Shown: in pieces, positions 1 to 8,200 of the stretch
Layout: the number at the start of each line of letters is the position of its first letter
How positions within the stretch are numbered: position 1 is the first letter of the stretch
From: an uncultured Mailhella sp.
Lineage (GTDB): Bacteria; Desulfobacterota; Desulfovibrionia; Desulfovibrionales; Desulfovibrionaceae
DNA length: 29,681 nucleotides
Assembly (NCBI RefSeq): GCF_905187505.1
Contig: NZ_CAJJIC010000020.1
Location: 1-29,681 of the forward strand
Direction of reading: 5' to 3'
Made by a program: the position numbers and the translations under genes
The notes under the pieces: generated by a model
What the model was told of the DNA's origin: nothing
The model's input: only the letters and a program-made list of their open reading frames with translations
Databases searched by the model: none

Positions 1-2
1 CA

Positions 3-617
3 GCATATCCAAATATAAAAATACACGTTACAGAAATAGACACAAAAGAAATTTCATCCATAGACACATCAACGCCGTTCATATCGCTTGTAAATTTTCC
101 AAGTACGGAAGAACGCGTCATATATGGTTCGTTCATTGATGAAACGTTTGATTTCAACAGGCTTTTTTCCGGAAAGTTCTTATTATGCGTGAGCAACAGT
201 CATCCGCTTTCCAAACAAAAGGTCATTCCTGTAAAAACCATCCTTCAGTATCCTGTCATTCTGCATGCGCCCTCGACCTTCGACGGCGGCATTCTTGACA
301 CCATGCTTAAATGCTACACGTCATCACGTCCTAATATTTTTCTTGAAACGTCATCCTATGGAATTTTTCTCGACAGCATCGTCAACAATATCGGCGTAGG
401 ATTCGTCTATGATATGTTTTTAAATGAACTCATGAATACCTATATAGACAAGTTCAAAAAAATAACGCTCCTTCCGATAAAGGAATATATGGGCATAGTC
501 AGTGGATATCTTACAAGAAAGGGAACTCTTTTCCCGGAGGAAGAATACTTCATTGAAATGTTGAAAAGTCATTACATGGAAAATTACATACAAAATACGA
601 CAAGTTCCATTTCCTGA
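3..617 (+). CDS. LysR-type transcriptional regulator, C-terminal effector-binding part (5' truncated by window)
   Basis: The reading frame is open from the first bases of the window to a TGA at 615-617, so a GTG at 189 is internal and not the true start. About 204 residues are visible. They read as a type 2 periplasmic-binding-like effector domain of a LysR regulator: a PFISLVNFP stretch, then FLLCVSNSHPLS before a strand-helix (VILHAPSTF), and a late IGVGFVYDMF segment, which is the usual layout of the second half of such domains. The N-terminal helix-turn-helix lies outside the window. The gene is clearly more AT-rich than the T6SS genes to its right, which suggests a different origin or less selection on composition. 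A role in controlling the neighbouring genes is possible but nothing in the sequence shows it. Confidence 0.72.
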   Translation, partial: AYPNIKIHVTEIDTKEISSIDTSTPFISLVNFPSTEERVIYGSFIDETFDFNRLFSGKFLLCVSNSHPLSKQKVIPVKTILQYPVILHAPSTFDGGILDTMLKCYTSSRPNIFLETSSYGIFLDSIVNNIGVGFVYDMFLNELMNTYIDKFKKITLLPIKEYMGIVSGYLTRKGTLFPEEEYFIEMLKSHYMENYIQNTTSSIS

Positions 618-1005
618 GCATGTCAGACGGGAACGACCTTCTCCACGAACCTCCCGGAAGGCGTCAAATCAGAACGGATGCGCATCTGACACCTCCCGGC
701 GCTGAAGTCCCAGGCTCTCTCCTTTCCTGCTCCCCGTCCTCCGGGAAGCTTTTTTTCATGCTTCCCAAAGCCCTGAAGCTCTGCCTTTCTATCGCCCGCC
801 CCTTTCGCCTCCGTCCGTGCCGAAAGTCCAGAGGGAGTGATACGATCAGGCAAATTTTTGCCAAGAATGCATCTTCATTCTCCCCCTTCCTCTCCACTAT
901 GCTGAGCCTAGAGAAAAGAATCCCTTTCCGATGGGCCGATGCATCCATGCCGCGTCTTCCCGATGCGGTTTTCTTTACCGTCGAGCCCGCCATGGAGCCC
1001 GGACA
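618..1005. other. Intergenic region between LysR fragment and DUF4405-like gene
   Basis: This is 388 bases of GC-rich DNA with no coding frame I believe. Two inverted repeats are visible. GGGAAGC (743-749) pairs with GCTTCCC (760-766) around a T-rich loop. GGCAAA (849-854) pairs with TTTGCC (857-862) around two T bases. Neither is followed by a T-tract as expected for an intrinsic terminator. Overlapping frames on both strands give low-complexity Arg/Pro/Ser-rich proteins typical of shadow frames. A promoter for the downstream membrane protein probably lies here but I cannot place it. Confidence 0.5.
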
Positions 1006-1758
1006 ATGAACATGACCGCAAAATCCGTCACGGACGTTCTTCTGCTGATTCTGTTTCTTCTGCTCATGGCCGCCCCTCACACGGGCAACGCCGCACACGA
1101 ATGGCTGGGAGCTTGTCTGGCCGCCGCCCTGCTGCTGCACGCATGGCTGAACCGCGCATGGTACAAGACACTGTTCAGGGGGCGGTACAATGCCGTCCGG
1201 CTCGTCAGACTCATGCTGAACGCGATGCTCATCCTGTTCATGCTCGGCACGCTGGCAAGCGCCGTGCCCATTTCACGAACGCTGTTCGCCTTTGCCGGCT
1301 TCCGGGGAGAACTTTTCTTCAGAACCGTGCACGTCTTCTGCGCCCACTGGAGCTTCATTCTTGCGGCCGTTCACCTCGGCATGTACGACAAAAGGTTCCG
1401 CGCCGCGGCGGCACGCCTTTTCCCCCTTCCCCGCCCGAACGGCCATCGCCTTGCCTCCTCCGGCCTGAGCCTTGCATTCGCAATGTACGGTCTGCACGCC
1501 TTCTTCCGGAACGAGCTGATTTTCCCTCTGACCATGCAGAGCTCCTTCATGCTGTGGAGCGAAAGCACCACGCTTTTCCTGCTGGACTACACGGCCATCT
1601 TCTTTCTTTTTCTGTGGGGAACAAACGTCCCAGCTTGCCTTGCGCATGCATGGAAAAAACACGCGGCGCTCTTTCTCCACGCCCCCTTGCAGCACCGCAT
1701 GCCGTCCACCGGAGTCGGGCAGAACAGGCAGCGTTCCCTGTCCGACCAGAAACGATGA
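1006..1758 (+). CDS. DUF4405-like multi-pass integral membrane protein
   Basis: A 250-residue hydrophobic protein starting MNMTAKSV. The ATG at 1006 is preceded by GGAG at 994-997, so I prefer it to the in-frame upstream ATG at 931, whose added residues are Arg/Cys-rich and not membrane-like. Roughly five or six membrane segments are visible. The first carries TGNAAHEWLG followed by LLLHAWLNRAWY, a pattern I associate with DUF4405 proteins. A later segment carries VHVFCAHW and AVHLGMY. The repeated histidines within helices resemble b-type haem ligands of cytochrome b or ferric-reductase-like membrane domains, so an electron-transfer role is plausible, but no substrate can be named. The tail after about residue 220 is polar. 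The gene stands alone and shows no functional tie to the T6SS. Family assignment is moderately sure; function is unknown. Confidence 0.7.
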   Translation: MNMTAKSVTDVLLLILFLLLMAAPHTGNAAHEWLGACLAAALLLHAWLNRAWYKTLFRGRYNAVRLVRLMLNAMLILFMLGTLASAVPISRTLFAFAGFRGELFFRTVHVFCAHWSFILAAVHLGMYDKRFRAAAARLFPLPRPNGHRLASSGLSLAFAMYGLHAFFRNELIFPLTMQSSFMLWSESTTLFLLDYTAIFFLFLWGTNVPACLAHAWKKHAALFLHAPLQHRMPSTGVGQNRQRSLSDQKR

Positions 1759-1926
1759 CCGGCCAGTGACGACCTTCGGCAGCATGGCTCAACCGTATGC
1801 GGCAAGGCCGGAACCACGGACAGACGACATCATCCTGAGCGATCAGCATCGGCGACGACAGGCGCGAGACATGAAGACTGGACGCCGAAACTGCCGTTTT
1901 TCTGTCGAGACGGAACGGGTGCACGT

Positions 1927-1956
1927 CCGACGGGTCGGAGCAGCGCCGTCTTTTTT
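1927..1956 (+). terminator. Weak candidate intrinsic terminator after the membrane protein gene
   Basis: GACGG (1929-1933) can pair with CCGTC (1946-1950), immediately followed by six T bases (1951-1956). A competing small palindrome, CCGAC-GG-GTCGG, covers 1927-1938. The stem is only five base pairs with a 12-base loop, so this is a weak call. The position, about 170 bases after the stop codon at 1758, is acceptable for ending that transcript. Confidence 0.3.
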
Positions 1957-2255
1957 CACGGGCAACACGCACAGTCGAACAGCCCGACCATTGCGGGGCC
2001 CCTCTCTGCGGCAACCAAGCGGCGGCAGCTTCATAAACATTCTCTCATGGTCGTTTCAAGACCGGCCCTTCCCCAAAAACTCCTTCCTGCATTGTCGCCG
2101 TGCATGCAACCCGTCCGGATAGTACATTCTGCACGGGCGGAATCACCTTGATTCATCCTTTGGTCCAATAACGTTCCGCCTTGCGGATCTGCCGCCTCCC
2201 CTTCCCATTTTCCAGGAATGTCAGTACACTCAACGTCGGCATTGAAGGAGACGCC

Positions 2256-2369
2256 ATGCAATGGAGCGCGACGGACCATAAGACGACCGTTCCTGTCCGA
2301 CAAATCGCCGTCGCTGTGAAAACGCTCTCTGTCGTGATGAATTTACGCCGTCCTCTCGACATTCTCTGA
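2256..2369 (+). CDS. Possible 37-residue leader peptide or small protein
   Basis: An ATG at 2256 follows AAGGAG (2245-2250) at five bases spacing, one of the best ribosome binding sites in the left flank. The frame runs 37 codons (starting MQWSATDHKT, ending RRPLDIL) to a TGA at 2367-2369. It lies 163 bases before tssF. The residues MQWSATDHKTTVPVRQIA look unremarkable, followed by a mildly hydrophobic VAVKTLSVVM stretch. It matches no family I know. It may be a short leader ORF of the T6SS transcript or a chance frame; only the ribosome binding site argues for it. Confidence 0.25.
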   Translation: MQWSATDHKTTVPVRQIAVAVKTLSVVMNLRRPLDIL

Positions 2370-2504
2370 ACCGGAGCTGACGAGGCTCTGCCCCGGTGCG
2401 GGCAGGCGGAACAAAGGACGCAGAGCGGGAAGTCACGTCTCCGCAGAAAAAGGCCCGACCGTCTTCTGCACGAAAAGCGTCAGGGACGAAAACAGGCAAC
2501 ACCG

Positions 2505-2519
2505 CCCGCACCGTGCGGG
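2505..2519. repeat. GC-rich palindrome just upstream of the tssF ribosome binding site
   Basis: CCCGCAC (2505-2511) and GTGCGGG (2513-2519) form a near-perfect palindrome directly abutting AAAGGA (2521-2526), the likely ribosome binding site for the GTG start at 2533. In RNA it would give a six-base-pair stem with a CCG loop. As DNA it could be an operator half-site pair. It has no T-tract, so it is not a terminator. A role in translation of tssF is inference from position only. Confidence 0.45.
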
Positions 2520-2532
2520 AAAAGGACGGCTT

Positions 2533-4242
2533 GTGGACAGATACTACAAGGAACAGCTCAAGATGCTGAGGGAAGGGGCGAACGCCTTTGCCCTGCAGCA
2601 TCCCGCCATTGCTCCCATGCTCCTGACGCAGGGCGGCGATCCCGACGTGGAACGCATTCTGGAAGGAACGGCCTACCTGTGCGGCAAGATTCATGAACGC
2701 CTCGATCAGACGGCCCCCGACCTTGTGCAGTCGCTTCTGCGTCTGGTATTTCCCCAGGCCATTCTTCCCATCCCCTCCACAACGCTCATCCGCTTTACGC
2801 TTCAGCCAGGCTTTGCCGAGCCGCTCGACGTGGAAAAGGGAACGCAGGTGGCGTCCAATCCGGTGGACGGCGTTTCCTGCATCTACAGCACCACGCATGA
2901 TCTGCGCGTGCTGCCGCTGGAAATCGTGTCGATCCGTCACGATATGCAGCGTGCCCGCAACAGGGTGGAAGTAAGGTTCAAAAGCCGTGCCCCTCTGCGC
3001 ACCTTTCTCGGCGACGGGCTGCTGCTGCACCTTTCCGGCGAGTATGCCGCAGCGTCTCAGCGTCTTCTGGCGCTGCTCACCGAGCTTGACCATATGGATA
3101 TCGTTCTGGGTACGGGCAGGCGCACCCTGCCTGCCTCCTGCGTAAGCTATCCCACCCTGCCGCTCGACGACATTCGTCTTCCTGCAGGAAGAAGAACGAA
3201 CCGTTCCTACATGGAACTGCTCAGATATTTTCATTTTCCGGAACAGCTTCTGTTCGTGCGCCTATCACAGCTCGACCAGCTTTCCTTCTCCGAATCGCTT
3301 AACGAGTTCAGGCTGATTTTCTGCTTCAGGAACAATGCCGATCTGCCGGAGTTTCCGGAAGGCAGCCTCACCCTCAACGTGGTGCCTGCGGCCAACGTCT
3401 TCCGCGTTCCCGCCGATCCTCTGGTCATCGACCATACGCAGGAAGAATACCTCATACACCCGCAGGACGGGGAACGGCGCTTTCTGGAAATCTTCAGCAT
3501 AGGCACGGCGTCGGCCAGAATGCCCGGCGGGCGCATACTGCCATGTATGCCCTACGAAGCCTATCATTCCGACAACAAGGGGCTGCTTTACAGTGTGCGT
3601 TTCCGTTCCTCGGAAAAGGAGGGACGCACCGAGCACCTTCTCATGCCGCTGTACCGCTTCGGCTCAGGCTCGCTCGAGAAGTACACTCTGTCCATGGAGC
3701 TCATCTGCTGCAATCACACCCTGCCCGGCAGTCTCAGGATGGGCGATATCTGCCGCCCCACGGACAGCTCGCCCGCCCAGGCCAGCTTCACCAATATCAT
3801 AGCTCCCGCGCCCATGCTGCCCCGGCCGCAGAATGAAAGTCTGCAGTGGCGCTTTTTGTCGCATCTCAACACGAATCTGCTTTCCCTGGCCTCTGCCGAC
3901 GCCCTGCGCTCCCTGCTGGAACTGTATGTTCCCGAAACTGCGGCCGCACCGGAACTGGCCGCCGCCGACATGCGCCGCTGCATGTCCATCAAGCAGTTTT
4001 CCTCTCAAGGCGAGGAGCAGCTGTTCAGAGGAAGGCTTTTGCGCGGACGGGCTCTGTATCTGGAACTTGACCCCTTCGGCTTCGTCTCCGACGGCGACAT
4101 GTATCTTTTTGCCAATGCTCTGGACAGATTCTTCACGGAATTCACGAGCATCAACAATTATTCCCGGCTGATTCTCAGCATAGCCGGCACGGGGAAACTC
4201 CGAGAATGGCCTCCGAGACTGGGCGACAAGCAGCTGATCTGA
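2533..4242 (+). CDS. tssF: T6SS baseplate subunit TssF (ImpG/VasA)
   Basis: A 569-residue protein, close to the usual 580-600 of TssF. The N terminus MDRYYKEQLKMLREGANAFA followed by HPAIAPMLL, GGDPDVERILEG and FPQAILPIPSTTLIRF is characteristic of the family, as is the mid-protein RLSQLDQLSFS and, near the end, FVSDGDMYLFANALDRFF. TssF pairs with TssG, TssE and TssK to build the wedge of the cytoplasmic baseplate on which the tube and sheath assemble. The start is a GTG at 2533, chosen because AAAGGA lies seven bases upstream and it gives the family N terminus. It is the first gene of the forward operon, and its last 37 bases overlap tssG, implying translational coupling. Confidence 0.95.
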   Translation: MDRYYKEQLKMLREGANAFALQHPAIAPMLLTQGGDPDVERILEGTAYLCGKIHERLDQTAPDLVQSLLRLVFPQAILPIPSTTLIRFTLQPGFAEPLDVEKGTQVASNPVDGVSCIYSTTHDLRVLPLEIVSIRHDMQRARNRVEVRFKSRAPLRTFLGDGLLLHLSGEYAAASQRLLALLTELDHMDIVLGTGRRTLPASCVSYPTLPLDDIRLPAGRRTNRSYMELLRYFHFPEQLLFVRLSQLDQLSFSESLNEFRLIFCFRNNADLPEFPEGSLTLNVVPAANVFRVPADPLVIDHTQEEYLIHPQDGERRFLEIFSIGTASARMPGGRILPCMPYEAYHSDNKGLLYSVRFRSSEKEGRTEHLLMPLYRFGSGSLEKYTLSMELICCNHTLPGSLRMGDICRPTDSSPAQASFTNIIAPAPMLPRPQNESLQWRFLSHLNTNLLSLASADALRSLLELYVPETAAAPELAAADMRRCMSIKQFSSQGEEQLFRGRLLRGRALYLELDPFGFVSDGDMYLFANALDRFFTEFTSINNYSRLILSIAGTGKLREWPPRLGDKQLI

Positions 4243-5207
4243 TGGAGCGGCTCAAAGCTGAGCCTCAGCGCTTCACCCTCGGGCAGGCTCTGCGGCTCAT
4301 CGGCTTCACGCATGCCGGAACTCTGGCGGAATGGGACGCCTTCATCCAGGGGAACGTGTATGTCAGGCCATGGCTTTCTCTGGCCTTTCCTCCAAGCGAG
4401 CTTCTGGAATGCGAGGAACGTGAGACCACTCCCCGCTTTTCCCTCACGGCCACGGGCTTCGGCCTCTACAGCACCATGGGGCCGCTGCCTACGTTCTACA
4501 CGGAAGAGCTGCTCGACGATGCCAGACGCGACGAAAGCATAGCCCGCGACTTTCTCGACATCATCAACAACCATCTCTATCACCTGCTTTATGCGGCCGA
4601 GCATCACAACCGGCTGGAACGCCGCACCGTGGAAAGCCGCAGGCCTGTTCCCGCGCATATTCAGTTCTGCCTCATGGGGCAGGCGGCACCCTCGCTGCGC
4701 GAACCGGGACTGCCGCAGGCGGTACTCACGGAGCTTCTGACCCACCGTTCCCGTTCCGCCGCCCAGCTGGAAAACTATCTTTCCCATGTGCTCGGACGCT
4801 CGGACGTGGAAGTGCAGCAGTGCGTGGAACGACGCGTCAACATCCCCCGCATCCAGCGCTGCCGCCTGGGCGAGGCCAATGCCGTGCTCGGTGAAAACGC
4901 CGTGCTCGGCTCACAGGTGCGGGACAGCACGGGCAAGTTCCGCCTTCATCTGCATTCGGTGAGCGCCAGGGACATGCGGTATTTTCTTCCCGGAAACGCC
5001 GGATATACCGCTCTGCACGAGCATATACGGCGCTATCTCGACACTCCGCTGGAATATGATCTGGTGCTTCATCCGTCTTCAGATCCCGTGCCGCCGCGCT
5101 CGCTCGGCATAAATACCAACATGGGTTTTTATCTCGGTTCTCCCGAAACGTGTCCCGCCGTGACCGTATTCTGGAACCGGTCCTATCGCGCATTCTACGA
5201 GGAATAA
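4206..5207 (+). CDS. tssG: T6SS baseplate subunit TssG (ImpH/VasB)
   Basis: A 333-residue protein of normal length for TssG. Family hallmarks are visible: an N-terminal helix ending PQRFTLGQALRLIG (about 20-33), then VYVRPWLSLAFPPSEL (about 51-66), FGLYSTMGPLPTFYTEELL (about 84-102), a DFLDIINNHLYHLLY helix, and near the end LGINTNMGFYLGSP. TssG forms the baseplate wedge with TssF. Its start overlaps the end of tssF by 37 bases, and its stop is one base before the vgrG ATG, so baseplate and spike genes are translated as a block. No unusual features are seen. Confidence 0.94.
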   Translation: MASETGRQAADLMERLKAEPQRFTLGQALRLIGFTHAGTLAEWDAFIQGNVYVRPWLSLAFPPSELLECEERETTPRFSLTATGFGLYSTMGPLPTFYTEELLDDARRDESIARDFLDIINNHLYHLLYAAEHHNRLERRTVESRRPVPAHIQFCLMGQAAPSLREPGLPQAVLTELLTHRSRSAAQLENYLSHVLGRSDVEVQQCVERRVNIPRIQRCRLGEANAVLGENAVLGSQVRDSTGKFRLHLHSVSARDMRYFLPGNAGYTALHEHIRRYLDTPLEYDLVLHPSSDPVPPRSLGINTNMGFYLGSPETCPAVTVFWNRSYRAFYEE

Positions 5208-5208
5208 C

Positions 5209-8200
5209 ATGCAGGACAGCCGTTATACCGAATGGTTTCGTTTCGTATCACAGAATCTGCCGGAGGACACCTTTCATGTCGTCCGCTTTACCGGAACGGA
5301 AGGCCTCAATACTCTGTTCAGCTTCACCATAGACCTGGTCAGCAGCAACGTCGCCGTGGATACGGCAGCGCTGCTGAGCGCCCCGGCGACCTTCACCATT
5401 CTGCGTGAAGACGCGCCTGACGCCGTTTTTTCCGGCTATCCGGCCCGCGTGGAACAGGGCGGCTACTTCAACGGCTACGCCTACTACACGGTGGAGCTGC
5501 GTCCGGCCTTCTGGAAGCTGACCCAGGTGGTACAAAGCTCCATATTTCTGAATCAGGACATCCAGGACGTGACGCGCAGTCTGCTTTCAGGGCAGCAGTT
5601 CTTTCTCATTCCCTACGAGTTCCGCCTGATGAGAAACTACCCTTCTCCGGAATTCTCCATGCAGTACGAGGAGAGCGTCTACAACTACATTCTGTGGCGC
5701 ATGGAGGAACAGGGCGCGTATTTCTATTTCTCTCCGAAAGGCGATACCGTCATCTTTGCCGACACGCCCCAGTCGCATGACGCTTCGTCTGCAACGCTTT
5801 TCTACTCTCCCACCACGGGGCTGGAAAACAACAAGCGGGAAGAGGTGATATCTTCCTTTTCCCTGGCCCAGACCCCGCTTCCTCATCAGGTGATCGTACG
5901 CAGCTATGACTGGAAAAATCCCAGAAAGGTAGTCGTCGGCACGGCGGAAGTGTCAGCCACGGGCATGGGAGACGTATACCTTACCAACGAAAACGTGGAA
6001 AGCGACGCCGAAGCGGAACGCATCGCCTCCATCCGCTCGGAAGAGCTCATCTGCCGCAGCCGCATCTTTACCGGCACAGGTTCCGTTCCGACTCTGAGGC
6101 CCGGTGTGGTCTTCACCCTGAACAGACACTACAATCCGGCCTTCAACCGTGACTATCTTGTCACGAGCATCACCCACGAAGGCGGTCAGGAAGCCTTTCT
6201 GAGCCTCGGCCTCGGCATACCCATGCACGGCGCCAAAGATCACCTGTTCTATCACAACACGTTTTCCTGCATAGAATCGGACGTTCCCTACCGACCGGAA
6301 CGAAAAGCACCGAGGGCAAAAGTTTCCGGTGTGATCCGCGCTTTCGTAGACGGCGCCGGCAGCGGAGCGCGGGCGGAAATAGACGAGTATGGACGCTACA
6401 AATTGCTGTTTCCCTTTGATATTTCACAAAGAAAGAACGGCAATGCCTCCTGCTGGATACGCATGGCCCAGCCTCATGTGGGCAAGGATTCCGGCATGAG
6501 CCTTCCCCTTCTGCCAGGCGTGGAAGTCATTGTAAGCTTCATCGACGGCAATCCCGACAGGCCGGTCATCACCGGCGCGCTGCCCAACGGCGAAACCGGC
6601 ACCATTACCGGATCGGGAAACAACAATTTTTCCGGCATACGCACACCGGGCGGCAATCAGATCACCATCAACGATACCGACACGCATCAGGGCATTTCCC
6701 TGCTTTCCGCATCGGGAAACGGCCTGACCATGACATCCGGTTCGCTCGACAGCTCCACCTCCACCACGGATACCTCTCTTTCCACGGCAAGCATCGCCTC
6801 GGCGGAAGTGGCCAGCATATGCAAAAGTACGGCCACAGGCTATAAGGTCTCCCAAAGCGCCAGTTGCGGCAAGTCCGGGATGGAACTGGCTCTTTCCCTG
6901 CTGCCCAAGATTCTCAGCTCTTCGGGAAAAATCATGGATTCCCTTTCCGAAAAATTCAGCAGCCGCAGTGAATACGAGGGACTGAAATGGGGGGCCGAAG
7001 GTTCGAAACTGGCCGGTGTGCTCATTTCCATGGGCTCGGACCTCAAGAGTGCCATATCCAACTCCCCGGATGACTATGGCGTCATCGTCAACTCATCAAG
7101 CAAAAAAGCCTCTACCAAACTTCAGGTATTTCCCAGCCGAGGGGAGCTGCTGGGCTATGTGGTCACCTGGCTGGTATCCCGCATCGCCACCTTCGGCCTG
7201 GATACAGCCAATACCGGCCTCAAAATATCCGGTTCCACCAATGCCCATGCCAAAAACAAGTATCTTTCCTGCATGGAAACCTGCATGGATGATCTTATCA
7301 GTGCCGATGAGAACACCTATAAAGGCAGCTATGACAAAGACCAGGGCGAGATACGAAAAAACTATAAAACGGTACCATGCGCCTATTATTCCGACATATC
7401 TTCAGATATGTCCAAAATTATATCCGAGGAACAAAAAAAATATAGCACAATTTTGAAGAAACTTACTCAGGATCAAAATGAATTATCGGCCAAAAAAGCA
7501 GCTTTTGAAAATGCCACTGACGATAAAGATAATAAAAAAAAGGAATTCATCGAAAGTATCAAGAGATGTATGGACGATATTATGGAAGTTGATGCAGGCA
7601 CCTATGCAAATAAATACAGCTCAGACAAAGATACAGGCATAGGCTCGATACGGGGCAAGGTCGATACTGATCCTTCTGGATGCTTTGAAGAAGTCAATAA
7701 CGACATGAGTTCCGTCATATCTGCAGTTCCGAAGCCGTATCTGGACCGCATTGCCAAATGGAAGACGGATAAAACCAATCTCGACACCCAGTGGAATGTC
7801 TACTGCAACGATACCGAGACCAATAAAAAATATTATACCTGTGCCAAGCAGGACGCCATACGCAAGCTGGCCATTTCCAATCTCAGTACGCTGCTTCCGG
7901 AACTGACGGCCACTATCGTTCTTCTCATCAATCACAGCAAGACGCCGACTGATGTCGGCGGCATTTCTCTAACCGCAGAGAAAAACATCAACTTGAACGC
8001 AAAAACCGCCATCAGCCAGCATTCAGATCAGGGCATACTTCTGCATACAGGCCCAGTCGCCGAATATAATGAGACCAAGCAGGCCGGCTCTCCCATGACG
8101 ATGGACGAGCTCGTCAATGAGATACACAGTGCCAGTCAGGTGAAAAATGGCAGCAAAGACGTCGACAAATGGGGCATCAAGGGCATAAGCGGCGACTTCA

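Larger units (their letters stand above)
1759..2532. other. 774-base gap upstream of the forward T6SS operon
   Basis: No convincing long gene is present on either strand; the long frames crossing it are Arg/Ser/Pro-rich shadows. It contains a weak terminator-like element near 1927-1956, a 37-codon ORF with a good ribosome binding site at 2256-2369, and inverted repeats at 2388-2405 (CTGCCC/GGGCAG) and 2505-2519. The nearest thing to a sigma70 promoter I see is TTCCCA (2202-2207), 17 bases, TACACT (2225-2230), which is weak. A search by eye for sigma54 -24/-12 elements gave only a near miss, TGGCTC followed by TATGC at about 1783-1800, where the GG-to-GC spacing is one base too long. Confidence 0.5.

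Noticed and set aside
1783..1800. Possible sigma54 promoter (TGGCTC...TATGC)
   Set aside because: The distance between the GG and GC dinucleotides is 11 instead of 10 bases and the -12 element is poor.
1640..2122. 160-codon forward frame across the end of the DUF4405-like gene and the gap
   Set aside because: Arg/Ser/Pro-rich and starting inside a real gene in another frame; no family resemblance and no separate ribosome binding site evidence.
2230..3234. 334-codon reverse frame over the start of tssF
   Set aside because: It lies antisense to tssF, which has clear family sequence; the reverse product is Arg/Gly/His-rich with no recognisable domain.
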